From Chitinimonas koreensis (GTDB lineage: Bacteria > Pseudomonadota > Gammaproteobacteria > Burkholderiales > Chitinimonadaceae), in NCBI RefSeq assembly GCF_014353015.1, contig NZ_CP060704.1, positions 707,001 through 771,000 of the forward strand: 64,000 nt of DNA, read 5' to 3'. The notes below the pieces were generated by a model. The model saw only the letters and a list, made by a program, of their open reading frames with translations, was not told where the DNA came from and did no database searches. Shown here one piece after another: positions 26,377 through 35,734 of this stretch (within the stretch, counting starts at the first letter, position 1; every line of letters starts with the position of its first letter). The translations under genes and the position numbers were made by a program.

Positions 26377-28563
26377 TTAGAACTTCACTTCCAGCGTCGC
26401 CGTCCACTGCGTGTAAGTCGGCGCGCTGCTGAAGCTCTCGGTCGCGCCCAGCCCCGTCTGGCGGCGGCTGCCGTCGTAGTCCTGGTGCAGCAGGTTGCTG
26501 GCCGCCAGCCGCAGCTGCAGCGCGCTGCTGAAGCGATACAGCGCATACAGATCGACCTGGCGCTTGGCATCGACCTCCTGCCACTCGTCCACCGCGCTGC
26601 GCACCGTGTACTCGGGCACCAGGTTCAGATTGCCGCCGACGGTCAGCGGCACGCTCTTGAACTTGTAGTCGAGGCCGAGGTTGAGCAGCTGGGCGACCTG
26701 CCCGTCGAGCCGGTTGTCCGGGCCGGGGATGTCGTCGACCTTCGAGCGGTAGACGCTGTAGTTGGCGCGCAATTCCAGCGGCGGGCCGTCCTCGACCAGC
26801 TCGGCCAGGCGGAACTTGGCTTCGAGCTCGATGCCCTGGCTGCTGGCCTGGCCGATGTTGCGCGGCCGCGAAACCCAGCGATCGCCTTCGAGCAGCGTCT
26901 GGCGCCGGATCAGGTTGTCGATGCTGCGCTGGAACACGGTGACGCTGACCAGGCCGCCCTCGGCGAAATAGTGCTCGTAGGAGAGATCGAGCCCCCAGGC
27001 CAGCTCGGGCTGCAGGTCCGGATTGCCGGCGCGGTCGGGATCGTCGCGGGTGCTGGCCGGGTCGTCCGACAGCACCGGCCGGCTGATCAGGTCGCGCGTG
27101 TTGGGCGCCTTGTAGCTGCGCGTCAGGCTGGCGCGCAGCTGGTCCTTCTCGCTGCCGGGGATGCGGTAGATCGCATGCAGCATCGGGCTCCACACGCTGC
27201 TGCGGTTGCGGGTGTCGCCCAGCGCGTCGGTGCTGCGCGTCTCGATGCCTTCCCAGCGCAGGCCGGCATAGGCCGACCACTGCGGGCCGGCGTTCCACTC
27301 GTCCTGGGCGAAGGCGGCCAGCCGCTGGGTGCGGGCGGTCACGTCGTCGCCGAAATCGGCCAGCACCGGCCGGCCGTCGACCAGGTTCAGGCGATTCTCC
27401 TCGCGGCGGCTCCATTCGGCGTCCCAGCCCAGCGCCAGCGAATGCGCCTCGCCGATCGGCCGGGTCCACTTGCCGCCGCTGGTGAAGCCGTTGTCGCGCA
27501 CCGTCGCGCTGTTGTCGGTCAGGCGCGTGCGCTGGCCGTCGGCGGCGAATTCCTGCCGCGCCGAGCTGCTTTCCGAGCGGTTGGCGTTGAGGCCGAAGCG
27601 CGCGTCCAGCTTGGCGCCGTCGTCGAACTGGCGGCGCCAGTTGGCGAAGCCGCGCGCCATCTGCATGTTCGATTCGCTGTCCGAGCTGGCGCGCGCATAG
27701 CTGGCCGGGGCGCCGTACAGCCGCGTCTTGGTGGTCTCGCCGTGGCTGCGGTTCTCGTTGCGCATCAGGAAGGGCTGGATGCTCAGCGTGTTGCCGGCGT
27801 CGAGCCGCCACGACAGCCGCGGCGAGAAGTTGATGTTGTAGCCCTGGCCGCTGCTCTGGCTGTGGCTGCGCTCGTCGTAGGGCTGGCCGTCGCGGCCGGT
27901 GCCGCGCTCGATCGTGCTGCTGTCGTTGGCGCGGTCGTTGTGCGAATAGCCGCCGGCCAGGGTGTAGGACAGGCTGTCGACGCGGTCGCCCCACTGCAGG
28001 TCGAGGCGCGGCTGCAGCCGGCCGTCCTCGCTGGCCAGCGCGGCGCGGGCCTGGCCCTGCCGCTTCCGGGCGTCCTCGCGCAGGATGATGTTGATGGTGC
28101 CGGCGATGGCGCGCGCGCTGTGTTCGGCCACCGGTGCGCGCATCACCTCGATGCGCTCGATCGCGTCGGGCGACAGCGAGTCGAACGAGAAGCCGCGCGC
28201 CGCCGGCTCGCCGTTGATCAGGATCTGGGTATAGCCATCGCTCAGGCCGCGCATGCGGATGCCGCCGCCGCGCCCCGGCGCGCCGCCCATGCTGACGCCG
28301 GGCAGGCGCTTGAGCACCTCGCCGACCGTGCTGTCGCCGTAGCGGTCGAGCTCTTCGCGGCCGACCACGATCTTGCCGGCCGGCTGGTTGCGGCGGATCG
28401 CGCTGTCGTTGCTGCGCGAGCCACTGACCTCGATCTTCTGCGGGCTGGGGCGGGCCGGCGCAGCGGGCGCATCGGCGGCCGGCTCGTCGGCGGCGAAGAC
28501 CGGCCAGGCGGCGAGGCAGGCGAGCGTCAGGGCGGCGAGGCGGAGGCGGGGCGCTTGGGTCAT
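26377..28563 (-). CDS. TonB-dependent outer-membrane receptor
   Basis: 728 residues: signal peptide (MTQAPRLRLAALTLACLAAWPVFA), plug domain (about 45-170, with VVGREELDRYGDSTVGEVLKRLPGV and IRMRGLSDGYTQILINGEPA), and a 22-strand-type barrel ending in a terminal Phe (TATLEVKF). The barrel has the RPRNIGQASSQGIELEAKFRL and NPDLQPELAWGLDLSYEHYF segments. Substrate unknown; no transporter or sigma/anti-sigma pair adjoins it. Start at MTQAPRL, the first Met before the signal sequence. Confidence 0.9.
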   Translation of the reverse strand: MTQAPRLRLAALTLACLAAWPVFAADEPAADAPAAPARPSPQKIEVSGSRSNDSAIRRNQPAGKIVVGREELDRYGDSTVGEVLKRLPGVSMGGAPGRGGGIRMRGLSDGYTQILINGEPAARGFSFDSLSPDAIERIEVMRAPVAEHSARAIAGTINIILREDARKRQGQARAALASEDGRLQPRLDLQWGDRVDSLSYTLAGGYSHNDRANDSSTIERGTGRDGQPYDERSHSQSSGQGYNINFSPRLSWRLDAGNTLSIQPFLMRNENRSHGETTKTRLYGAPASYARASSDSESNMQMARGFANWRRQFDDGAKLDARFGLNANRSESSSARQEFAADGQRTRLTDNSATVRDNGFTSGGKWTRPIGEAHSLALGWDAEWSRREENRLNLVDGRPVLADFGDDVTARTQRLAAFAQDEWNAGPQWSAYAGLRWEGIETRSTDALGDTRNRSSVWSPMLHAIYRIPGSEKDQLRASLTRSYKAPNTRDLISRPVLSDDPASTRDDPDRAGNPDLQPELAWGLDLSYEHYFAEGGLVSVTVFQRSIDNLIRRQTLLEGDRWVSRPRNIGQASSQGIELEAKFRLAELVEDGPPLELRANYSVYRSKVDDIPGPDNRLDGQVAQLLNLGLDYKFKSVPLTVGGNLNLVPEYTVRSAVDEWQEVDAKRQVDLYALYRFSSALQLRLAASNLLHQDYDGSRRQTGLGATESFSSAPTYTQWTATLEVKF

Positions 28564-28767
28564 GGGTAGGGGCTTGAGATGCGAATGGGAATTGAAATCG
28601 GCGCGAAGTATGGCCGAAAGGCCGATGCGGCACGCGGCCAAAAACGTTAACGGTTGTAACAGCCGCGTATGAAGTTATTGCCGGCCGTCGCGCGGGTTTG
28701 CCCGGCCGGTGGCGCGACTGCATGATCGCGTGCCTTCACGGTCCCTCAGTTCATACGCATATCCGCC

Positions 28768-30176
28768 ATGTCCGCTTCCGATACCGTTCGACTATCCCTG
28801 TCCGGCCATCCGCTGCCCGGTTTCGCGCCCGGCACGGTGATCCCGGCGCTGGCCGCACTGCTCAAGGTCAACGAGACGCAGGCTGCCGCGATGCTGGCCG
28901 GCCGGCCCACGGTGATCAAGCGCGAGCTGCCGCGCACGCAACTGGCGCGCTATCTCGACCTGCTGGCCGGCGTCGGCGCCGAGGCGTGGGTCGAAGAGGC
29001 GGTGGCCGCACCTGTCGCTCCTGCGCCTGCTCCACGAGCCGCCTTCGCGCCGCAGCCGGTCGCGGTCGAGGAACCCGTTTCCGCCTTCCCCAGCCTGCTG
29101 GCGGCCGACACCATCGCGCCGGCCGCGGCCGAGGTGGTGCGGCCGAACCGGCCGGCGCCCGTCCCGGCTCCGGCTCCCGCGCCGGAAGTGCGGCCCGAGC
29201 CGGTCGACGCCGCCCACGACGCGCTCGAGGCGGCGCTGGCGATGCTGCCGATCGAATCCCCGCCGCCGGCCGCCGCGCCGGCCCCGCTGTCGCTGGTGGG
29301 CGCCGAGCCCCAGCCCGAACTCGACCTGGTCGTCTGCCCGTCCTGCCAACTGAGCCAGCCGCGCCGCACGCTGTGCCGCGGCTGCGGCGCCGACATGCCG
29401 CGCATGCTGAAGGCGGCCCGGGTGGCGCGCGAGCAGCCGGCGCCGATGCGTTCGGCCTACGGCAGCAGCCAGGTCGAGACGGTCGAGGACGAGACCGAAA
29501 CGCCGCCCCTGGTCTCGCTGAGCTTCCAGGGCCGCATCGGCCGGCTGCGCTACCTGGCCTGGTCGCTGGCGTTCTACATCCCGATGGTGGTGGTGCTGAT
29601 CGTCAGTGCCGTGCTGACCTCGGTATTCAAGGGGCTGGGGATCGTGCTGGCAATCGCGGCCATGGTGGCCGGCGTGGTCTTCCTGCTGCGGCTGCTGGCC
29701 ATGCGGCTGCACGACCTGGGCCTGAGCGCCAAGTGGCTGCTGCTGATGCCGGCCAGCGGCCTGATGCTGGTGACCGGTTCGCCGCGCGCGGCGCTGGTGG
29801 TCGCGCTGCTGTGCTGGGGCATGTCCTTCTTCCTGGCCGTGCTGCCGGGCCAGCGCGACGGCAACGCCTACGGCCCGCCGCCCGGCCCCAACAGCGGCGC
29901 GGTCATCTTCGGCGCGGTGCTGTGCCTGCTGCTGTCGGTCGGTTCGGCCTTCTTGGGCGGCAGCGGCAGCATGCTGGGCGCGACCAAGGCCAAGCCGTCG
30001 GGGAGCAGGAGCTGGATATGGCGGTCACCGGCGGCGCGGAGGACGAGCAGACCCGCGAGATCGGCGCCGCGATCGATGCCGCGGCCGAGAAGCGCGGCAT
30101 CACCCTGACGCCGGAGCAGCGCCGCGCCATGATCGAGCAGGCGCGGCAAGGCGTGCAGGCGGCGCAGCAGGAGTAG
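28768..30176 (+). CDS. DUF805-family membrane protein with zinc ribbon, frameshifted near its end
   Basis: N-terminal about 70 residues form a small domain (LSGHPLPGFAPGTVIPALAALLKVN), followed by a Pro/Ala-rich linker, a zinc-ribbon CPSCQ...CRGCG (about 190-212), and a DUF805 membrane region with four helices (GRIGRLRYLAWSLAFYIPM, MRLHDLGLSAKWLLLMPA). The frame breaks at GGGG 30000-30003. As sequenced it ends at 30108 in an Arg/Ser-rich tail, whereas one extra G continues with GEQELDMAVTGGAEDEQTREIG and a sensible helix to TAG 30174-30176. About 469 residues when repaired. Function unknown. Confidence 0.75.
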
Positions 30177-30197
30177 GGAAGGGCGGCCGGGCGGCGC

Positions 30198-30407
30198 TCA
30201 GCCACCCTTGGCCTGGGGCTGGCTGCCGACGAAGACCACCTGGCTGTAGTGCAGGTCGTAGCGGGCCCGGCTCTGGGTGGCGTACAGCGTGACATGGCTG
30301 CCCTGCACGGCCTGCACCTTCACCGCCACCGGGGCGTTGCCGATCAGCACCGCCACCTCGGTGCCCTGCGCCTGCAGGTTGAGCAGCACTTGCTGGAATT
30401 CGTCCAC
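30198..30407 (-). CDS. small cytoplasmic protein, unknown function
   Basis: 69 residues starting at GTG 30407, beta-rich (VAVLIGNAPVAVKVQAVQGSHVTLYA), resembling a small SH3/OB-like barrel. The start lies 1 nt after the upstream lipoprotein stop, with AGGGGA 7 nt before it, which indicates translational coupling. No family recognised. Confidence 0.6.
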   Translation of the reverse strand: MDEFQQVLLNLQAQGTEVAVLIGNAPVAVKVQAVQGSHVTLYATQSRARYDLHYSQVVFVGSQPQAKGG

Positions 30408-30408
30408 G

Positions 30409-30984
30409 TCATTTCCCCTGGCCGGCGGCGGCATCGATCGCACCGCCGGTGTTGTCGACCGTGCCCTGCAAATGGCGCTGCGCCTCGAGCTTGCGGGCGG
30501 TCGCGTTGTCGGCCGAGGCACGCGCCGAGTCGGCCTCCGATTGCGCCAGCTGCGAGGCGATCTTCACCACCTCGGCGTACTGGTCGGTCACCTGCTGCGG
30601 CGTGAGCGCGTTGTTGAGCGACAGCTCGCACAGCCGGAACAGCGATTCGCGCAGGAACTGGATGGTCTGCGAGCGGCGCGCCAGCTGCACCACTTCGAGA
30701 TTGGTCTGCTGCTGCACGCCGACGTCGGCGCCGTTCTTCAGGCCGGCCGACAGGTCGAGCTGGCTGACCACGTTCATCGAGGTATCGGGCGAGGGCTCGG
30801 AGCAGGTCTTGATCGCGCTGCCGGCCGGCAGCAGCAGCGCGCCGCGGCGCTCGGCGGTGTAGTTGAACCAGTAGGGCTTGCCGGGTTCGAGCGCCTGGCT
30901 GCCGGCCGGCGAAGCGAAGCCGGCGCAGCCGCCGAGCGGCAGCAGCGCAGCGGCCAGCAGGCCGAGGTAGAGGAGGCGGGGCAT
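30409..30984 (-). CDS. lipoprotein of unknown function
   Basis: 191 residues with a lipoprotein signal (MPRLLYLGLLAAALLPLGGC, Cys20). The mature part has KPYWFNYTAERRGALLLP and a long helical C-terminal half (LARRSQTIQFLRESLFRLCELSLNNALTPQQVTDQYAEVVKIA) that may form a coiled coil. Start chosen at ATG 30984 with GAGG upstream; the longer frame has no signal. Paired with the 69-residue gene downstream. No family recognised. Confidence 0.7.
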   Translation of the reverse strand: MPRLLYLGLLAAALLPLGGCAGFASPAGSQALEPGKPYWFNYTAERRGALLLPAGSAIKTCSEPSPDTSMNVVSQLDLSAGLKNGADVGVQQQTNLEVVQLARRSQTIQFLRESLFRLCELSLNNALTPQQVTDQYAEVVKIASQLAQSEADSARASADNATARKLEAQRHLQGTVDNTGGAIDAAAGQGK

Positions 30985-31047
30985 GGCGGAACCTCGTCGC
31001 GGGTGAGTGCGGATGCGCCTCACCATAGGCGAGCGGACGAGCAAATA

Positions 31048-31074
31048 CAAAAGGCGCCCGTAACGGGCGCCTTT
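31048..31074 (-). terminator. terminator downstream of flagellin
   Basis: Stem GGCGCCCG / CGGGCGCC (31053-31060 and 31064-31071); read on the minus strand it is followed by TTTTGTATTTG. It separates flagellin from the lipoprotein gene. Confidence 0.85.
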
Positions 31075-31098
31075 GCATTCGGGCGGGGCCTGGAGGCT

Positions 31099-31908
31099 TC
31101 AGGCACGCAATAGCGACAGCACCTGGCGCGAATTGGCGTTGGCCTGGGCCTGCACGGCGACATCGGCCTGGGCGCGGATGTTCTGCGCGGCGAGATCGGT
31201 GCTGGCCGCCGCGTAGTCGGTGTCGTTGATGCGGCTGCGCGCGGCCGACAGGTTCTCGCTGCGCGACTGCAACTGGCCGATGGCCGATTCGAAACGGCTG
31301 TTCACGGCGCCGAGCGTGGCGCGCGTGTCGGACAGCGTGCCGAGCTGGTCGTCGAGCTGGCCGAGCGCCGCGGTCGCGCTGGCGGCGCTGCTGACGTCGA
31401 CGCGGCCGATGCCGGCCGAGGCGAGGTTGCCGAGCGAGACGGAGACCTGGTCGCCGGCGTCGGCGCCGGCCTGGAAGCTCAGGCTGCCGCCCTGGAACAG
31501 CGGCTGGCCGTTGAAGTTGGCGTTGCGCAAGGTGTCGTCGTTCGACTGGCTCAGCGCGTCGATCTCCTGCTGGATCGCCTGGCGGTCGCCGGCGTTGAGC
31601 GTGCCGTTGCCGGCCTGCACCGTCAGCTCGCGGATGCGCGAAGTGTTGTCCTGCACCGTGCTGACCGCGCCCTCGGCGGTCTGCGCCAGCGAGATGCCGT
31701 CGCTGAGGTTGCGCGCGGCGCGGTCGGCGCCGGCGATCTGCGCCGCGAAGCGCTCGACGATCGCGCTGCCGGCGGCGTCGGCGGCGGCCTTGTCGATGCG
31801 CTTGCCGCTGGCGATCTGGCCGAGCAGGCGGTTCTGCGATTCGCGGGTGTCGTTGAGTCCGCGCTGGCTGGTCAGCGCGCTGGGGTTGCTGCCGATCGGG
31901 GCGACCAT
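31099..31908 (-). CDS. short flagellin
   Basis: 269-residue flagellin. The N-terminal D0/D1 helix (GLNDTRESQNRLLGQIASGKRIDKAAADAAG and AARNLSDGISLAQTAEGA) and the C-terminal D1/D0 helix (IGQLQSRSENLSAARSRINDTDYAAASTDLAAQNIRAQADVAVQAQAN) are both present, but the variable D2/D3 domains are nearly absent. RBS GGAGG before ATG 31908. No other flagellar gene is in the window; the gene starts 26 nt after mscS and may be read from the same transcript. Confidence 0.9.
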   Translation of the reverse strand: MVAPIGSNPSALTSQRGLNDTRESQNRLLGQIASGKRIDKAAADAAGSAIVERFAAQIAGADRAARNLSDGISLAQTAEGAVSTVQDNTSRIRELTVQAGNGTLNAGDRQAIQQEIDALSQSNDDTLRNANFNGQPLFQGGSLSFQAGADAGDQVSVSLGNLASAGIGRVDVSSAASATAALGQLDDQLGTLSDTRATLGAVNSRFESAIGQLQSRSENLSAARSRINDTDYAAASTDLAAQNIRAQADVAVQAQANANSRQVLSLLRA

Positions 31909-31933
31909 GGCGATTCCTCCATTGAGCAGGCTT

Positions 31934-33145
31934 TCATTGTGGACCGCTTCGTCCGAGCCGCTCCGGCGGCGGCGCATTTTCCGACCAGTGGCTCGGCTGT
32001 GCCGGCTCGCCGCCGGCGGTCGCGGCCTCGGCGGCGCCGCTGCGCGCGCGCGTCGGCCGTTCGTCGGCGCGGGCCGGTGGCTTGGCGGCGGCAGGGCCGG
32101 CGGCCGCGCCGACCATCTGCACCGCCGGGGTCGGCGTGGCCAGCGTGATGTCTTCGCCGCGGAAGCGTTCGAGCATGGCCAGGTTGATCTGGTGCTGGGC
32201 CTTCACGAACAGCGCGAAGTTCGGTTTCAGCATGAAGTACACCACCTCGAAATCGAGCCCGCCCGGCGTCAGCGCCTTCAGGTGGGTGCGGTCGAAGCGC
32301 GCCTCCTCCTGCGCCTCGACGATCTCGCGCATCAGCTCCGGGATGCGGCGCAGCTGCTCGGTCGGGGTGGAATGGGCCAGCGTGAAGGTGAACACCGCGC
32401 GCCGCTCGTCCATGCGCTTGTAGTTGCGGATGCGGCTCTTGAGCAGGTCGGCGTTGGAGAACACCACTTCCTCGCCCGAATCGGCCTGGATGCGGGTGGT
32501 CTTGAGGCCGACATGCTTGACCGTGCCGGAGAAGGTGTCGACCACGATGGCGTCGCCGGCCATGAAGGGCTTGTCGAGCGCGATCGACATCGAGGCGAAC
32601 AGGTCGCCCAGGATGTTCTGCACCGCCAGCGCCACCGCCACGCCGCCGATGCCGAGCGAGGTGACCAGCGCGGTGATGTCGAAGCCGAGGTTGGACAGGA
32701 TGGACAGCACCACCACCACCCAGATCACCAGCCGCAGCACGAAGCCGGCCAGCGCCATATGGGTGGCGACGGTCGCGCTGGCGTCCTCGCCCTGGGCACG
32801 GTAGCGCAGCCACGACAGCGCGGCCTGGCTGAGCCAGACGCCGCCCTGGATGGTGAGGGCGATCAGCATCAACTGGTCGAGTCGCGTCTCGAGGCTGCCG
32901 AGCTCGAGCTGGTTGGCGCCGGCATAGATGGCGGCCAGCAGCAGGGTGAGGCGATGGGTGCCGTCGACCACGTCCGCCGCGACGTCGTCGAGCTTGGTGG
33001 CGGTGCGTCTGGCCAAGGTGCGCAGCCGGCCCTGCAGCAGCCGGCGCAGCAGCCAGAGCGCGGCGAAGACGGCGGCGGCGACGGCCAGCGCGGTCAATGC
33101 GTCCTCGGCCGAGTTGTGTTCGTACAGGTAGCGCAATGCGGACAT
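31934..33145 (-). CDS. MscS-family mechanosensitive channel
   Basis: 403 residues: five hydrophobic segments, the pore helix and beta domain of MscS (ITALVTSLGIGGVAVALAVQNILGDLFASMSIALDKPF, then GDAIVV...GTVKHVGLKTTRIQADSGEEVVFSNADLL), and a C-terminal 75-residue Pro/Ala/Arg-rich tail. Releases solutes under osmotic down-shock. Just upstream of flagellin on the same strand. Confidence 0.9.
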   Translation of the reverse strand: MSALRYLYEHNSAEDALTALAVAAAVFAALWLLRRLLQGRLRTLARRTATKLDDVAADVVDGTHRLTLLLAAIYAGANQLELGSLETRLDQLMLIALTIQGGVWLSQAALSWLRYRAQGEDASATVATHMALAGFVLRLVIWVVVVLSILSNLGFDITALVTSLGIGGVAVALAVQNILGDLFASMSIALDKPFMAGDAIVVDTFSGTVKHVGLKTTRIQADSGEEVVFSNADLLKSRIRNYKRMDERRAVFTFTLAHSTPTEQLRRIPELMREIVEAQEEARFDRTHLKALTPGGLDFEVVYFMLKPNFALFVKAQHQINLAMLERFRGEDITLATPTPAVQMVGAAAGPAAAKPPARADERPTRARSGAAEAATAGGEPAQPSHWSENAPPPERLGRSGPQ

Positions 33146-33241
33146 GGGCGGGTTCTCCGGGGCTTGGGGCGAAACGTCCCCTGTTCCTGGCTGGACCTTG
33201 GTTTTGCGCCGTGGGTTCCGGTGGGGCGGCCGGAGGGGAGC

Positions 33242-33457
33242 GTGAAAGGTGAAAGGTGAAACGTGGACCCCATCCCCACCCCAGCCCTCCCTTGAAGGGG
33301 AGGGAGCGGATGGCGACTGCCTGAATCGTCATGGGGACGTCGAACGATCACCGCCGGCGGAGTCGGCGTGGTTCTGCCCCTCCCCTTCAAGGGGAGGCTG
33401 GGAGGGGGATGGGGTCCACGTTTCACTTTTCACGTTTCACGGTATTCACGTTTCACG
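33242..33457. repeat. heptad-bounded inverted element, copy 5, with nested CCCCATCCCC repeat
   Basis: Left end GTGAAAG, GTGAAAG, GTGAAAC (33242-33262). Right end, about 33416-33457, is a run of TTTCAC units. Inside, 33267-33415 is another inverted repeat: CCCCATCCCCACCCC ... CCCTTGAAGGGGAGGG on the left, CCCCTCCCCTTCAAGGGG ... GGGGGATGGGG on the right. Fills most of the gap 33146-33525. Confidence 0.82.
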
Positions 33458-33465
33458 GCGCCCCA

Positions 33466-33497
33466 AAGAAAAAGCCGGTTCCGCAGAACCGGCCTTT
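33466..33497 (-). terminator. terminator after phoX
   Basis: On the minus strand: stem GCCGGTT / AACCGGC with CTGCGG loop, followed by TTTTTCTTTGGGG. Confidence 0.82.
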
Positions 33498-33525
33498 CCC
33501 CATGCCGCAGCGCCAGAGACGAGGA

Positions 33526-35487
33526 TCAGACCCCGATCACCCCGCCATCCTGCTTGCGGATCACCACCGTCGCCGAGCGCGGCCGGCCGGCCGGGTCGGC
33601 GTCGGGCCAGGACGAGACGGCGGTCGGCTTGGCCGGGTCGTTCACCTCGTTGCTCGGCTCGCCCGGGTGCTGGATGTTGATGAACATGGTCTTCTGATCG
33701 GGCGTGAAGCTGATGCCGGTGATCTCGCAGCCGCTCGGCCCGGTCAGGAAGCGGCGGATCTCGCCGGTGGCCGGGATGCTGGCCAGCATCATGTTGTTGC
33801 CCATGCCGGCGTATTCCTTCTGGTTCACCGTGCTGGTGCTGATGTCGGTCTGGATCCACAGCACGCCGGTCGGCGCGTAGTAGAGGCCGTCGGCGCTGCC
33901 GAAGGCGTCGCCGGCGTACTTGCCCGGCTTGTGCTCCTCGGCCGCCGCGTCGGGCCGGCCGGCCAGCGCGAAGATGTCCCACTTGAACGCCAGCGCGGCC
34001 GGATCGTCGCCCGCCTCGTTCCAGCGGATGATGTGGCCGAACAGGTTGTTCTTGCGCGGGTTGGCGGCGTCCGGGCCGGGCTTGCCCTCGGCGCCGCGCT
34101 GGCTGTTGTTGGTCAGCGTGCAGTAGAGCTCGCCGGCATTGGCCGGGTTGACCGTGATCCACTCGGGCCGGTCCATCTTGGTCGCGCCGACCAGGTCGGC
34201 CGCCAGCCGGGTCTTGATCAGCAGCTCGGCCTGGTTGGCGAAGCCGGCTTCGGCGGTCAGGCCGTTCTTGCCGTGGGTCAGTTCGCGCCATTCGCCGCTG
34301 CCGTCGTCGTTGAAGCGGGCGACGTAGAGCGTGCCGTGGTCGAGCAGGTCGCGGTTGGCGCGGCGGTTGGTCGGGTTCCACGGCTTGCTGCTGACGAACT
34401 TGTAGATGTATTCGAAGCGCTGGTCGTCGCCCATGTAGATCACCACGCGGCCGTCCTTGGCCACCGACGGCGTGGCGCCCTCGTGCTTGACCCGGCCCAG
34501 CGCGGTGCGCTTGACCGGCTTGGCGTTCGGCTCGTACGGGTCGATCTCGACCACCCAGCCGAAGCGGTTGATCTCGTTGCGGCTCAGCTGGCGGTCCCAG
34601 CGCGCATCGATCTCGTTCCACTTGTACAGCTTCTCTTCGTCGGCCACGCCGTAGCGGGTCTTGTTGAAGTCGTGGTCGCTCTTCTGCGAGAAGTCGCAGA
34701 ACAGCGTGTCGAAGTTCTCTTCGCAGGTCAGGTAGGTGCCCCACGGCGTCCAGCCGTTCGAGCAGTTCTGCAGCGTGCCGAGCACCTCGCGGCCGGTCGG
34801 GTCGGCCTCGGTCTTGAGCAGGTCGTGGCCGGCGGCCGGGCCGCTCAGCGCGATCGGGGTGGCGGCGGTGATGCGGCGGGCGTACTTCGACGGCCGCACC
34901 ACCTGCCAGCTGCCGTCCTTCTGCTTGGCCACCTCGACCACCGAGACGCCGACCGCGGCCAGCGCCTTGCGGTACTTCTCCTCGGTCATGGTCTTGTTGC
35001 CGTCGGTGGTCAACAGGCCCGGATCGACGTATTCGTGGTTGATCGCCAGGAGGCCGTGCTTGCTGGCCGACGAGCCGAGCGGCAGCGGGAAGAAGCGCAT
35101 GCCGTCGTGGTGCATGCCGGCCTGCAGCGCCTGTTCCTCGGCGCTGTTGCTGGCGTCCTTGGCGAAGGCCGGTTGCTTGCCCTTGGCGCCGATCGGGTCG
35201 CCCCAGGCGTACAGCACCTCGGCCAGGTAGCCCTCGGGCACCACCACCTTGTCGGCGGTCGAGAACGGCACCGACTGGAAGCCCAGCGCGGTCGCCTTCG
35301 GCGCGGCCGGCACGGTTGCGGCCGCGGCCGGCGACGACAGCAGGCCGGCGAACAGGCCGCTGGCCGACAGCGCGGCGCCGCCGGCCAGCACCTGGCGGCG
35401 CGACACGCTGGCGTCGATCAGTTGGGACAGGCTGGGATTGAGCGAATCGTTGCTGACGAGCTCGTCCTGCTTGGTGAAGTGCGACAT
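33526..35487 (-). CDS. PhoX-family (DUF839) Tat-exported phosphatase
   Basis: 653 residues. The Tat signal has twin Arg at 30-31 (SRRQVLAGGAALSAS) and an Ala-rich cleavage region. The PhoX body has LLAINHEYVDPGLLT, GTYLTCEENFD, FGWVVEIDPYEP, HEGATPSVAKDGRVVIYMGDD, GSADGLYYAPTGVLWIQTD and FTPDQKTMFINIQHPGEP, which carry the metal (Ca/Fe) ligands of this family. Periplasmic or secreted alkaline phosphatase that frees phosphate from monoesters. A possible Pho box lies upstream and a terminator downstream; monocistronic. Confidence 0.9.
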   Translation of the reverse strand: MSHFTKQDELVSNDSLNPSLSQLIDASVSRRQVLAGGAALSASGLFAGLLSSPAAAATVPAAPKATALGFQSVPFSTADKVVVPEGYLAEVLYAWGDPIGAKGKQPAFAKDASNSAEEQALQAGMHHDGMRFFPLPLGSSASKHGLLAINHEYVDPGLLTTDGNKTMTEEKYRKALAAVGVSVVEVAKQKDGSWQVVRPSKYARRITAATPIALSGPAAGHDLLKTEADPTGREVLGTLQNCSNGWTPWGTYLTCEENFDTLFCDFSQKSDHDFNKTRYGVADEEKLYKWNEIDARWDRQLSRNEINRFGWVVEIDPYEPNAKPVKRTALGRVKHEGATPSVAKDGRVVIYMGDDQRFEYIYKFVSSKPWNPTNRRANRDLLDHGTLYVARFNDDGSGEWRELTHGKNGLTAEAGFANQAELLIKTRLAADLVGATKMDRPEWITVNPANAGELYCTLTNNSQRGAEGKPGPDAANPRKNNLFGHIIRWNEAGDDPAALAFKWDIFALAGRPDAAAEEHKPGKYAGDAFGSADGLYYAPTGVLWIQTDISTSTVNQKEYAGMGNNMMLASIPATGEIRRFLTGPSGCEITGISFTPDQKTMFINIQHPGEPSNEVNDPAKPTAVSSWPDADPAGRPRSATVVIRKQDGGVIGV

Positions 35488-35553
35488 GGCGGCGTCCTTT
35501 GGGTCTTTTGTAAGGGCTGCGGAGCGGGAAGACGCAGCACGCTAAAGGGCCAA

Positions 35554-35572
35554 TGTGACGCGGCGATGAAGC
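35554..35572 (-). promoter_or_regulatory. possible Pho box upstream of phoX
   Basis: On the minus strand GCTTCATCGCCGCGTCACA gives two TCA-containing half sites 11 bp apart (TTCAT and GTCAC), the spacing of PhoB boxes, 67 nt before the start codon. Weak match by eye. Confidence 0.3.
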
Positions 35573-35734
35573 GGTGGCGCGGAGGCCGGAAAGGGGCGCG
35601 AAACGCGCCTTGCCGCAGGGGATTTCGAGTCGCCTGCGGAACGGCGGCCGGGCCGGCGCCGCGCGACTGTCCATGGCCCGGTCGCGGCGCAATCACTACA
35701 CTGGCGGCCCCTTGTCCAGAGCGAGCGCCCGCCC

